Shown piece after piece: positions 45,136 through 53,844 of a stretch of 64,000 bases of DNA. Both the position numbers and the translations under genes were made by a program. This stretch comes from Hoeflea_A sp039025395 (GTDB taxonomy: Bacteria; Pseudomonadota; Alphaproteobacteria; Rhizobiales; Rhizobiaceae), in assembly GCA_039025395.1 (NCBI GenBank), contig JBCCOK010000026.1:5411-69410 (forward strand), written 5' to 3'. The stretch's first letter is position 1; every line of letters begins with the position of its first letter. The notes beneath the pieces were generated by a model. The model saw nothing but the letters and a program-made list of their open reading frames with translations. It did not search any database and was not told the origin of the DNA.

Positions 45136-46569
45136 TCAGTTCGCGGCCGCTGCGCTTTTCTTGACAACCTCATAGCCATCCAGAGCCGCGGCCCGCGCCT
45201 GTTTGTGATCGATCATCGGCAGCGGATAGGTTTGGCCGAGGACAACACCGGCCCGTTCAAGGATTTCGGGCGGCGCTTCCGAAGGCGCATGGATATGTTT
45301 GGCAGGCAGCTCCGCCAGTTCCGGACACCAGCGGCGCACATAGGATCCGTCGGGGTCGAATTTTCGGCCCTGCGCGGTCGGATTGAAAATGCGAAAATAG
45401 GGCGCGGCGTCCGCGCCGCTCCCGGCGACCCACTGCCAGCTTGCCGTATTGTTGGCAAGATCGGCATCGACCAGCGTGTCCCAGAACCAGTCTTCGCCCT
45501 GTCTCCAGTCGATCTGAAGGTGTTTCGTCAGGAAGCTCGCGGCAACCATGCGGACACGGTTGTGCATATAGCCTGTCGACCAAAGCTCGCGCATTCCGGC
45601 ATCGACCAGGGGGTAGCCTGTCCGGCCTTTTTGCCATGCCCTCAGGCGGGCATCGGAATCGACCCACGGATAGGCATCGAAAGACGTGTTCAGATTGCGC
45701 TTGGGCAGGGTCGGAAAATGATAGAGCAGGTGATTTGAAAACTCCCGCCAACCGATCTCGGCCAGGAACTTGTCGATATCTCCTTCAAGGTCCTGGCTCC
45801 TTTGTGCGCATCGCTTGGCGGCCGCCCAAATCTGCCGCGGCGAGATTTCACCGAAATGGATGTGTGGCGAAAGGCGCGAGACATTTTCGAGATCAGGCCG
45901 GTCACGAAGATGGCCATATCCGGCAATTCCGCTCTTCAAAAACGCCTCGAGGCGCTGCTGCGAACCCGCTTCACCGGGTTGCCATACGGGACCGAAACCA
46001 TCGGCCCAATCGGGACTATCCGGCACCAGCTTCCATTCGGAAAGGGGCTCGCCAGAGCCCGCTGGCAATTCACTGACGAATTCCGGCGCCGGATGGGGTT
46101 GCGAGATGGACTGGCGCAGGCAGGCACGCCAGAAAGCCGAGTAGACCTTGTAGGGACCATCGGTCTGTGTCTTGACTTCCCATGGTTCGAACAGCAAAGC
46201 GCCATTGAAGCTTGCCACATCAAATCCGTCGGCCTTGAGCTTGGCCTTCACCGCCGTATCGGTCTCGATCGCCTCGGGTTCGTACCGGCGGTTCCAATAG
46301 ACCCCTTGGGCGCCAGTCTCTTGGGCAAATGCCGGCACAACTTGCCGCGGATCTCCGCGCAGGTAGACAATACCGCCAAAGGCTTCTTCGAGCCGGCTCA
46401 GGCTATGGTGTAGCCACCAGCGGGACGCACTGCCGAGCGCGCGCAACGACGGGTCCTCCGTCTCGTCGAGAACATAAAGGCCGATGACCGACCCTTTTGA
46501 GGCGGCATGGGCAAGGGCGGGATTGTCTGTCAGTCTCAAATCCTGGCGAAACCAGACGATGTTCTTCAT
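45136..46569 (-). CDS. phrB: Class I CPD photolyase (deoxyribodipyrimidine photolyase)
   Basis: 477 residues. The N-terminal antenna domain begins IVWFRQDLRLTDNPAL. The C-terminal FAD domain has the conserved blocks SPHIHFGEISPRQIW, GWREFSNHLLYHFP, TGYPLVDAGMRELWSTGYMH and NNTASWQWVAGSGADAAPYF. These define bacterial class I enzymes that split cyclobutane pyrimidine dimers using blue light. The product is cytoplasmic. It ends 29 bases from the end of the (6-4) family gene on the opposite strand, so the two repair genes form a convergent pair. Confidence 0.95.
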   Translation of the reverse strand: MKNIVWFRQDLRLTDNPALAHAASKGSVIGLYVLDETEDPSLRALGSASRWWLHHSLSRLEEAFGGIVYLRGDPRQVVPAFAQETGAQGVYWNRRYEPEAIETDTAVKAKLKADGFDVASFNGALLFEPWEVKTQTDGPYKVYSAFWRACLRQSISQPHPAPEFVSELPAGSGEPLSEWKLVPDSPDWADGFGPVWQPGEAGSQQRLEAFLKSGIAGYGHLRDRPDLENVSRLSPHIHFGEISPRQIWAAAKRCAQRSQDLEGDIDKFLAEIGWREFSNHLLYHFPTLPKRNLNTSFDAYPWVDSDARLRAWQKGRTGYPLVDAGMRELWSTGYMHNRVRMVAASFLTKHLQIDWRQGEDWFWDTLVDADLANNTASWQWVAGSGADAAPYFRIFNPTAQGRKFDPDGSYVRRWCPELAELPAKHIHAPSEAPPEILERAGVVLGQTYPLPMIDHKQARAAALDGYEVVKKSAAAAN

Positions 46570-46783
46570 GCGGTGTCGTATCCTCGCAAGGTGGGCCGGT
46601 GATGGAAAATCGTGTTTGTTTTGTAGCCGCAGTCTGCCCTTATCTGTTCAGCCGCGGGCAATTTTCAATGGTTCGGCGCAACCGGGCCGGTGCGTCATGA
46701 ATGTTGGAGGGGCGCTGAATGTTCTGTACCGTCAGCTGATCATGTTGGTTGCGCCGGAGCCGACACAGCGAAGGACAGGACAT

Positions 46784-47005
46784 GTGACTGGCAATAGCGA
46801 AAAGATCGAGGTCCTGCCGCCTGCCGAACCCGGTTTGACCGCCGCAGCGGCAAAGGAAAAGGTGCTGCCGCTGCTCGCTGAAACGCTCTTTACCGGCGGC
46901 GCAACCTCCGGGTGGTGGCTAAAGTCGGTACAGCTCCGTCTTGAAGCCAAAGGGATGGTCCAGAGGGCCAACAGCAAGCCGATGCGCCTGCATCTAGCAA
47001 AATGA
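46784..47005 (+). CDS. DUF6958-like small protein
   Basis: 73 residues from a GTG start with AAGGA eight bases upstream. It ends with the recognisable TLFTGGATSGWWLKSVQLRL block and LEAKGMVQR, as in small proteins annotated DUF6958. The opening SEKIEVLPPAEPG also fits. Upstream sequence in the same frame stays open but has no similarity, so I choose the GTG. Probably a winged-helix-like small protein, with unknown role. Confidence 0.6.
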   Translation: MTGNSEKIEVLPPAEPGLTAAAAKEKVLPLLAETLFTGGATSGWWLKSVQLRLEAKGMVQRANSKPMRLHLAK

Positions 47006-47528
47006 GGCCAGCGTTCATGAGACGCTACCGAGGCACGGTTTCAGTGGCACGCCCGAAGCTGAATCAAGTCGCATTGTCCTTTCTCGGCGGAATTTGAAGA
47101 CGGGTCTTATGGTCGCAGAGCAAACTTTGCGGCAAGCTTCAACAACCTCAAAAACCTGTCGTGGTTTCCGAATGATAAACGGCAGCGCGCGCAGGGCGCC
47201 TGCAATCCCGGTGGCGGCATTAACCTTGACAATTTGTGTATGTTAACCGTTGCTGTAGAGCGGGTACGGCACGCTGGCGACCTCAAATCGGCAATCTCCA
47301 TACAAAAACCTCAACTTATCGCCGATCTTGTTGCCGTTGATGCAAAGACCGATTGGTTAAATCTCACGTTCCCGAACCGGTTCGGGTCGCTTCCTGCGGT
47401 CTTTAGAATCTTAATTTCTAAACTGGTTATATTGTGTAAACCATTAATTTGATTACTTTAATTTAACCACACCCCTTTCCGTATTGTTGAGAGCAGAACG
47501 CCACACTGGGCTCGATTGGGGGTGTGGT
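47006..47528. other. Long gene-free interval upstream of the cell-wall hydrolase gene
   Basis: About 520 bases. The last 120 bases are AT-rich and probably hold the hydrolase promoter. A perfect 16-bp palindrome is present at 47371-47386. I see no convincing gene, RNA or other repeat in the rest. Confidence 0.6.
47371..47386. promoter_or_regulatory. Perfect 16-bp palindrome with AACCGGTT core
   Basis: CCCGAACCGGTTCGGG is fully self-complementary. The inner GAACCGGTTC equals the core of the palindrome at 7738-7753. It lies 143 bases before the likely start of the hydrolase gene. Confidence 0.45.
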
Positions 47529-48167
47529 GTGTTTAAAATTATCGCAACTATTCTGACCTGGCTTTTGATTACCGCAGCTTTGTGCGGACCGGCGCAGGCA
47601 TTGCCCTTTCTTTCATTCCATATGGCTTTTCCGCGGCTGGTTCCATTGGTACCACAGCCGCCGAAGATCAATGTTGACGGCATAGAGAAATATTGCCTTG
47701 CGCTTGCCATCTATCACGAAGCGCGCGGCGAGCCTTTGCCTGGCCAATTGGCGGTAGCCGTGACCATCGTCAACCGGGTTCGCTCCAATGCCTATCCCGA
47801 TACGGTGTGCGGCGTCGTCTATCAGAATTCGGCTCGGCTGCACCGCTGCCAGTTCTCTTTCGCCTGCGACCGTCGCAGCGACATGCCTGAGAATGAGGGC
47901 GCCTTTGCCAGGGCCATGGACATGGCTGAGTTTACCAACACAATCAGAACCGATCTGGAAAGCAACCGCTTTTTCGGATCGCCGTTTGCCGTGTTGAGCG
48001 ACATGACCCACTATCATCGCCATGACGTCAATCCGGTTTGGTCGAAGAAACTCGATCGACTGACACAAATCGGCGATCACGTGTTTTTCAAGAGCGATCG
48101 GGTCGTCGGGAAATACCGAACGGCTCCGGTGCCCACGCCTGTTCGCATCGTATCGGCCTGGTATTGA
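47529..48167 (+). CDS. SleB-type cell wall hydrolase (Hydrolase_2 family)
   Basis: About 212 residues from the GTG at 47529; a TTG at 47484 would add 15 residues. An N-terminal export signal (about 4-24, ending AQA) is followed by the Hydrolase_2/SleB domain. Key block is LAIYHEARGEPLPGQLAVAV, with the Glu of HEARGE as the likely catalytic acid of a lytic transglycosylase/amidase, then VCGVVYQNS and CQFSFACDRRSD. Proteins of this type are common in Alphaproteobacteria and trim peptidoglycan in the periplasm. AT-rich promoter region upstream. Confidence 0.88.
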   Translation: MFKIIATILTWLLITAALCGPAQALPFLSFHMAFPRLVPLVPQPPKINVDGIEKYCLALAIYHEARGEPLPGQLAVAVTIVNRVRSNAYPDTVCGVVYQNSARLHRCQFSFACDRRSDMPENEGAFARAMDMAEFTNTIRTDLESNRFFGSPFAVLSDMTHYHRHDVNPVWSKKLDRLTQIGDHVFFKSDRVVGKYRTAPVPTPVRIVSAWY

Positions 48168-48427
48168 CAACGGGGATACAGGGAAAGGTCGGCAAAGACA
48201 GCAGCCTCCGCCGACGACCGTGATACAGATGTACCGCCGATCCGCCGCAGACTTCTGAATGTTTTTCCCCCGTGAACCGAAACACCCGGTGTGATTGAAC
48301 ACGCTCCTTCCGTTCTTCCGATATCCGATGCTCCAGCGTAGATGAGCTATCGCGAATCTAAAGCCGCGCCTAGACAGTCGCTTCACGCAATGGGTATGGT
48401 TTTGCCGATAAAATCGGGAGGAAAACA

Positions 48428-49561
48428 ATGTCAAACATCGATTCGATACTTGAAAGAGGAGTCACCAACAACGCTGTTCCTTTTGTCGTTGCAATGCACG
48501 GCGACGCGGAGGGCGTTCGCTATGTTGGCTCTGCGGGCAATGCCGCAGATGGACGCGCCGCAACTGAACATACCGTTTTCCGGGTTTTTTCAATGACCAA
48601 AGCCATCGGCAGTCTGGCTGCGATGATTCTTATCGATCGTGGCAAGATCACTATGGATACGCCGGTAGTGGAGTTTTTGCCCGCGTGGAACGAACTTATG
48701 GTGCTCGACGGCTTTGAGGGCGATAAGCCGATCATGCGCCAGCCGAAATCGAATGCAACCGTACGCCATCTCGCCACCCATACATCGGGCATGGAATACG
48801 AGTTTTGGAACTCCGATGTTCCGGCGTACATGGAAAAAACGGAGCATCCCTCAATACTCTCCGGTCTCAATGCGTCGTTGAACTATCCACTCACTACCGA
48901 TCCGGGCACACGCTGGGGATACGGCCCCAATACCGACTGGCTGGGCCAGATTGTGGAGGCCGCCGATGGCCGCCGCATCGACGCCTTTTGCAATGATGAA
49001 ATCTTTGGGCCCCTTGGGATGAAAGATACGGCTTTTGAACCCGACGGGCTCGAGCATCGACTGGCCGATGTTGCCATCCGCGGCGAAGACGGCGCGTTCG
49101 GTCCTATGGAGATTGCGCCGCCGCCGCAACCAGAAATGTATGGCATGGGTCACGCTCTTTACTCGACCGCCGGAGACTATATGCGTTTTCTGCGTATGGT
49201 TTTGAACAAAGGTACGCTGGACGGAAACAGAATCCTGTCCGAAGACGGCGTAGCACACATGCTGGCAGACCAGATGAAAGGGCTGACCTTTGAAAAGATG
49301 CACTCTGTTTCACCATTGACGGCAGATGTGACAATGGAAGGCGATCCGGTGCACAGCTTTATGGCGGTATTGCATACATCCGATGTTCCGGGAAAGCGGT
49401 CCGCAGGCACCCAGAGCTGGGCGGGTGTCCTCAATACCCACTACTGGGTGGATCCGAAAAACAACCTCGCGGCTGTGATCATGACGCAGTCTCTGCCTTT
49501 TGTTGAACCGCAGTTCATGGCCCTCTACGACGAATACGAGCGGGCTGTATACGCCTCATAG
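48428..49561 (+). CDS. Serine hydrolase of the beta-lactamase/esterase (class C-like) family
   Basis: 377 residues with GGGAGGA upstream. The catalytic SxxK is S55-M-T-K58 in FRVFSMTKAIGS. The Tyr motif is WGYGPNTDWLG near residue 163, and the C-terminal substrate loop has AGTQSWAGVLNTHYW. No signal peptide is seen, which argues for an intracellular esterase or amidase, not an antibiotic-resistance enzyme. It has no operon partners. Substrate unknown; carboxylesterase EstB-like activity is the best guess. Confidence 0.87.
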   Translation: MSNIDSILERGVTNNAVPFVVAMHGDAEGVRYVGSAGNAADGRAATEHTVFRVFSMTKAIGSLAAMILIDRGKITMDTPVVEFLPAWNELMVLDGFEGDKPIMRQPKSNATVRHLATHTSGMEYEFWNSDVPAYMEKTEHPSILSGLNASLNYPLTTDPGTRWGYGPNTDWLGQIVEAADGRRIDAFCNDEIFGPLGMKDTAFEPDGLEHRLADVAIRGEDGAFGPMEIAPPPQPEMYGMGHALYSTAGDYMRFLRMVLNKGTLDGNRILSEDGVAHMLADQMKGLTFEKMHSVSPLTADVTMEGDPVHSFMAVLHTSDVPGKRSAGTQSWAGVLNTHYWVDPKNNLAAVIMTQSLPFVEPQFMALYDEYERAVYAS

Positions 49562-49816
49562 GCAAAGCGGCTGCGTCGCAGGTTTTCACCCGACCAATAG
49601 ATGGCTCGGCGCGCAATTTACTTGCGCGCCACAGCTCTTTCATAGCTTTGGCCAAGCCTTCATTTGGATACACCACATCATTCGGCCGCTCCGAGCGGAG
49701 TTGATTTGCACTTTGCAGAGGACGGCCTATTGTCACTTATGCGGACGGTCTAGCCCGGCCGGTATGACAAGGCGCATCGCATTTTTTGCCTTGAAGCTCA
49801 CAGTCAGGAGGACTCC

Positions 49817-50107
49817 ATGCGCACGATGCTTTTGCCTGCAACATTCATCGCCCTTTGCTTTCCGGCAACTGCCTGGGCCGAGACGGTGTCGAACAACATG
49901 ACGTGCGAAGAAGCCGTCGCCCATTACGAGCGGGATGGCCGCATCGATACGATCGCCGAAGGCGAGGTTGTGCCGATCTTTGGGGGCGTGCCGGCTGCCC
50001 AACGCGAAGAACTTTTCTGCGACGAGGGCGAACCGCCGGATCCGACTTTCGTCAAGACCACAGACCGCGAGGAATGCGCGGTCGCCTACAAGTGTACCGG
50101 AGAGTAG
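49817..50107 (+). CDS. Small secreted four-cysteine protein
   Basis: 96 residues with AGGAGG upstream and a clear signal peptide ending AWA|ETV at residue 21. The mature part of 75 residues has four Cys (C30, C68, C87, C93), suggesting two disulfides, and many acidic residues. No family recognised. Likely periplasmic. It stands alone before the convergent GNAT gene. Confidence 0.7.
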   Translation: MRTMLLPATFIALCFPATAWAETVSNNMTCEEAVAHYERDGRIDTIAEGEVVPIFGGVPAAQREELFCDEGEPPDPTFVKTTDREECAVAYKCTGE

Positions 50108-50145
50108 AGCGTTTCTGGCTTAGATTGAAACGATCGGCCGGGCGA

Positions 50146-50634
50146 TCAGCGCAACCATCTGACGAAAACATGACACGGTCCAAAGGTCGGATCGTCATAG
50201 GTGGTCAGAAGGGTGCAGCCTGACCGGCCGAGCGCCACATGGGCAGGCTCATTTTCCACCGAAGAGCAAAAACCAACCAGCGGGGCGGCGGTCAATTGCT
50301 TGAGCCTGTCAGCGAGCAATTCGATCGCGCAAGGACCTATACCTTGGCCGGTCAGGCCTTCTTCACCGATAAACAGATCGCAATCGACAGAGCCTTCGGG
50401 GACTTCGTCAAGGCCGACGGACTGTAGCGCTTCCAGATCAACGGTTTCCCAACGGATGTAACCCACCGCCTCGCCATTTGTTGCAATGAACGCGTGATTG
50501 TCACGCGGCGTGGCGTCAAACTGCGCGAGGCGATCCGATGGATCGCCCCACCAGCGCGTCACATGGGGCTTGGCCAGCCAAGCTTCGATGCGCGGCCTGT
50601 CTTGTTCGGGAGAGACTAAAACGAGTTCGACCAT
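50146..50634 (-). CDS. GNAT acetyltransferase (AAC(6')-like)
   Basis: 162 residues from the ATG at 50634. The opening LVLVSPEQDRPRIEAWLAKP, the HVTRWWGD segment and FIGEEGLTGQGIGPCAIELL, which holds the acetyl-CoA loop (GQGIG), match AAC(6')/Acetyltransf_8 proteins. Such enzymes acetylate aminoglycosides or, in siderophore pathways, hydroxylysine; many chromosomal relatives have other targets. The gene follows the DUF3500 gene by 13 bases and is probably cotranscribed. No claim of resistance is made. Confidence 0.82.
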   Translation of the reverse strand: MVELVLVSPEQDRPRIEAWLAKPHVTRWWGDPSDRLAQFDATPRDNHAFIATNGEAVGYIRWETVDLEALQSVGLDEVPEGSVDCDLFIGEEGLTGQGIGPCAIELLADRLKQLTAAPLVGFCSSVENEPAHVALGRSGCTLLTTYDDPTFGPCHVFVRWLR

Positions 50635-50647
50635 CGCCCGGAGCGCC

Positions 50648-51676
50648 TCAACCGGAGATGCGATGGGCGCCGAAATTGCGGGCCGTATCGTGAAAAACGG
50701 CATGCAAATGAAGCGGCTGGTTGCGCAGGCTCGCAAATTCGATCAAGAGGTCAGAGCCGGTGAGCCGATAGTACACAGAACCGTCCAGATCGGCGCCGCC
50801 CCATGCAAACCGCATCGCGTCCCTGTCTTCATCGTTGAGAATCCGTGCCTGTCTGGTTGCAAGCTGCGGCGGCAAAACTTCGGTTGCGTAGACCTCGACA
50901 AGTCGAGCAACCATATCCTGCTGTCTTTGGTTCAGATCGCCCAGGGGTACGCCCGCCGCTTCCGATGCCACCTGCCGTTCTGCGCCGCGGTTGGAACGGA
51001 TATTGCCCGGAGACCGTTCCCAAATGAGCGCACGCCTCCGGTTTGCAGCCGCAAGGTCGCCAAACAGTGTGCGGCCGAGCGCCTCCTCCTCCTTTAACAC
51101 CACGAGGCCACGGTGAGGACCGGACGGTACCGTGTTGGGCTCTGAAGAGAACGAGCTCGGTGTGGTCGAAATCACTTCGTCATCCAGCAAGGTGAATGTC
51201 AGCGACAGGTGATGGCCTTCCCAGCGCCAAGACCAACTGCCGTTGCTTGCAGGCGTACCATAGATCTGGAGGCTGAACCGTTCCCGGTTGCGGTTTGGCG
51301 AGCCCTTGCCCCACTCATCTCTCAGGATATCCTGCTGCAGCATGATGTTCATTGCCTTCTCAAGGCCGAACTGGCTCGTTCCGCTTGCCAGAAGCTCCAG
51401 CGCGAGGTCCTTCTGAGGTGGCGTCATCTGCTCCAAGGCAAGCCCCGGCGCGCGTATCGAACCGAGCATGAAGTTCCACGCCTTGCGGTCACCGGAATCG
51501 AAAGGAAACAACACGGCGTCGCGCTGCGTTGCCTCGAGTGAAGCAAGCAGGTCGGTCGCATGTGCGCGCATCTGCTCGCCCACAGTTTTCGCTTGCGCGC
51601 GCGCCGGGGTGGCCATCAATGTTGAAAGGCCAGCAGCCGCACCTGCGGCGAGAAGTTTGCGGCGGTTCATATCCAT
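50648..51676 (-). CDS. DUF3500 family protein with Tat signal
   Basis: 342 residues. The N-terminus MNRRKLLAAGAAAGLSTL carries a twin-arginine export signal ending near ARA|QAK. The mature part has the DUF3500 blocks WSWRWEGHHLSLTFTL, RDAMRFAWGGADLDGSVYYR and the final LHAVFHD with conserved His. The His-rich segments may bind metal, which would fit folding before Tat export. Periplasmic location is likely. It leads a two-gene unit with the acetyltransferase. Confidence 0.82.
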   Translation of the reverse strand: MDMNRRKLLAAGAAAGLSTLMATPARAQAKTVGEQMRAHATDLLASLEATQRDAVLFPFDSGDRKAWNFMLGSIRAPGLALEQMTPPQKDLALELLASGTSQFGLEKAMNIMLQQDILRDEWGKGSPNRNRERFSLQIYGTPASNGSWSWRWEGHHLSLTFTLLDDEVISTTPSSFSSEPNTVPSGPHRGLVVLKEEEALGRTLFGDLAAANRRRALIWERSPGNIRSNRGAERQVASEAAGVPLGDLNQRQQDMVARLVEVYATEVLPPQLATRQARILNDEDRDAMRFAWGGADLDGSVYYRLTGSDLLIEFASLRNQPLHLHAVFHDTARNFGAHRISG

Positions 51677-51928
51677 CCGTTACGCCTCCTGCGCGTTCTG
51701 CATGTGTCGATTCATTTAGTGCTCAATCCGGGCAGAACAATTCTATCTCGACGTTGCGTCGGCAACTTGAACGGGACACCGGATCAGCGCTTCTCCGCTT
51801 CAAGTCACACCCATTGGCACTGGCCCCGCAACGGCAACGGTTGCGCCGTGCGAAATCCGTCGGGGCATTTGGTGCGTAGTAGGACTTGAACAAGGCGAAC
51901 AGCAGGTAGAGTTGAACGGAGATATCTG

Positions 51929-52741
51929 ATGCCTCAAGCGGCGCAGGTACAGCATGGTTGGGCGGGCCTCAACAGACTACTGCAGGATGAGCCTGTCTTC
52001 ACTGCCGGCGGGATCTTGATGCTTGCTCTTATCCTTCCGACCATGCTGCTTTTTGTCATCGACACGCGGACAATCGGCGGCGAGAGTCTCTGGATCAAAC
52101 CTCTGAAGTTTGAGATTTCCCTTGCAGTGTTCTTTTTTACGCTGGCCGTGTTTGCGCGATTCCTGCCACCCGACTTCCTGAACGGCAACGGTTACCGCGC
52201 CTATGCGATGGTGATTGTCGGTTGTGCAATTGCGGAAATGATCTGGATTATCGGCGCGTCGGCCTACGGAACCACGTCGCACTTCAATACAGATCCTTTC
52301 TGGTCAGCAATGTATGGCCTCATGGGCATTATCGCGACGATTCTGACCTCAGCGACGCTGGTCTACGGTGTCGTCATCCTTCGGTCCGGAAACACGGATC
52401 CTATAGCCACTGCGGTGGCAGTCAGCCTGATTCTGACCTTCTTTCTGACCATCGTGGTGGCGTTCCGCCTTGCCGGCAATGAGGGAAACCTCGTCGGCGA
52501 AGCGGTCACCGGTCACGTGCTGCCCGTGCTTGGCTGGTCGCGCGAGGTTGGTGACCTGCGCGTTCCCCATTTCTTTGCCCTTCATGCCATGCAGATCGTG
52601 CCGCTACTCATGGTTTTCATTGCACTTTTTGCGGAGCCATTGATGACCCGCAGCGCTGCCATTGCGGTCTGTATAGCCTATTGTATTTTCACCTTGGCGA
52701 CGTTCGCCCAGGCCCTCAATGCCCGCCCGTTCATTTCCTGA
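51929..52741 (+). CDS. Conserved multi-pass membrane protein, function unknown
   Basis: 270 residues with about seven hydrophobic segments, beginning at GGILMLALILPTMLLFVID (about 27-45). Short charged loops include DTRTIGGESLWIKPLKFE, and a His-containing segment VPHFFALHAMQIVPLL occurs late in the protein. These two features could mark a functional site, for example metal or heme contact. A GGAG site precedes the ATG. Not linked to neighbours. Family not recognised with certainty. Confidence 0.7.
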   Translation: MPQAAQVQHGWAGLNRLLQDEPVFTAGGILMLALILPTMLLFVIDTRTIGGESLWIKPLKFEISLAVFFFTLAVFARFLPPDFLNGNGYRAYAMVIVGCAIAEMIWIIGASAYGTTSHFNTDPFWSAMYGLMGIIATILTSATLVYGVVILRSGNTDPIATAVAVSLILTFFLTIVVAFRLAGNEGNLVGEAVTGHVLPVLGWSREVGDLRVPHFFALHAMQIVPLLMVFIALFAEPLMTRSAAIAVCIAYCIFTLATFAQALNARPFIS

Positions 52742-52847
52742 TAATTGATCAGCGCACACCGGATTGCGCGGCGCACGGTTTTGCCACAGTCTGCTGGTCT
52801 TTATGCTCAAGTGTCGTGGAATGAACGTAGTTTAAGATGTCTAGACG

Positions 52848-53306
52848 ATGAGCCTCCTGCACATCTCGATTAATGCGGAGGAGCCGCAACGGGTCGCAGC
52901 ATTCCTGGCGCAAATCATGGCCGGACGCGTTCTGCCGTTCCCTCCGTTTCCCGATTGCTGGATCGCATTTACACAGAAGGATAACGGTACGGCGATCGAA
53001 GTGTACCCTGTCACGCACAACCTGCGCGCCGGACCCGAACAGATCGTATGCGATATAGGCGAACCGGCGCGTGGAGCGACTTTTGTCCACGCCGCGATAG
53101 GTTCGCCGCTCATGGAAGCTGAAATCCTCGCCGAAGCCGGGTCGGAAGGGTGGCTGGCACGCAAATGCAATCGCGGACCGTTCGAGTGCATAGAGGTCTG
53201 GCTTGAAAACCGTCTGCTGGTCGAAGTTCTCGATCCCGGCATGCAAGCCGATTACCGCCGCGGCATGACGGTCAGCAATTGGTCACGCATGTTCTCGCTC
53301 GACTGA
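52848..53306 (+). CDS. VOC (glyoxalase-like) superfamily protein
   Basis: 152 residues with the opening LLHISINAEEPQRVAAFLAQ, typical of a vicinal-oxygen-chelate fold half. IAFTQKDNGTAIEVYPVTH and a second half ending NRLLVEVLDP follow. Positions that hold metal ligands in glyoxalase-type enzymes (first-strand His, Glu in the strand ending EVY and EVL) are plausible. No other gene nearby suggests a substrate. Confidence 0.7.
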   Translation: MSLLHISINAEEPQRVAAFLAQIMAGRVLPFPPFPDCWIAFTQKDNGTAIEVYPVTHNLRAGPEQIVCDIGEPARGATFVHAAIGSPLMEAEILAEAGSEGWLARKCNRGPFECIEVWLENRLLVEVLDPGMQADYRRGMTVSNWSRMFSLD

Positions 53307-53366
53307 AGCGCTCAATCAAGGGACCAGATTTATAACTCGCGCCCTTTGGATGCCGGCCAATTCAAG

Positions 53367-53780
53367 CTAGCCGAGTTTTTCCAATTCTTCTTCGGTCAGC
53401 ACCCTCGAGCGTGTCAGAAACCGCTTCTCGCGGCCGTTATCGAGGCTGAACATTCCGCCGCGTCCCGGAACGACATCGAGGATCAGTTGCGTGTGCTTCC
53501 AGGCCTCGAATTGCGGTCCGGAGATCCACACCTCAGCCCCGTCCACTTCGCCGAGAAGAACATCGCTTGTGCCGATGTGGAATTCTCCTTTCGGGTAGCA
53601 CATGGGCGACGAGCCGTCACAACAGCCACCTGATTGATGAAACATGATCGGTCCGTGGTCTTCGCGTATCTCGGCCATCAGGGTGCGCGCTGATTCCGTT
53701 GCGGTGACCCGGCAGAACATTTCCGTGCCCGGGACAACGTCACCGTCGATTACACAGGACACCTCGGCGTTCTCCTGCAT
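53367..53780 (-). CDS. DUF779 family protein
   Basis: 137 residues from the ATG at 53780 behind GGAGGAG. The hallmark is HQSGGCCDGSSPMCYPKGEF, with three closely spaced Cys that look like a metal or redox site. ELIL-type LILDVVPGRGGMFSLD near the end is also typical. DUF779 genes are repeatedly found next to acetaldehyde-type aldehyde dehydrogenase genes, as here, where it is 64 bases downstream on the same strand. It may assist or modify the dehydrogenase. Confidence 0.88.
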   Translation of the reverse strand: MQENAEVSCVIDGDVVPGTEMFCRVTATESARTLMAEIREDHGPIMFHQSGGCCDGSSPMCYPKGEFHIGTSDVLLGEVDGAEVWISGPQFEAWKHTQLILDVVPGRGGMFSLDNGREKRFLTRSRVLTEEELEKLG

Positions 53781-53844
53781 TTTATCTCTCCTCCGTATGC
53801 CGGTGCGGGGCCCGTAAGCCCCGCACTTCATGACTCAGTGTTCC

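Noticed and set aside
46700..46760. Six-codon open frame with GGAGG site upstream of the DUF6958-like gene
   Set aside because: It could be a leader peptide, but there is no attenuator structure or regulatory codon pattern to support this.
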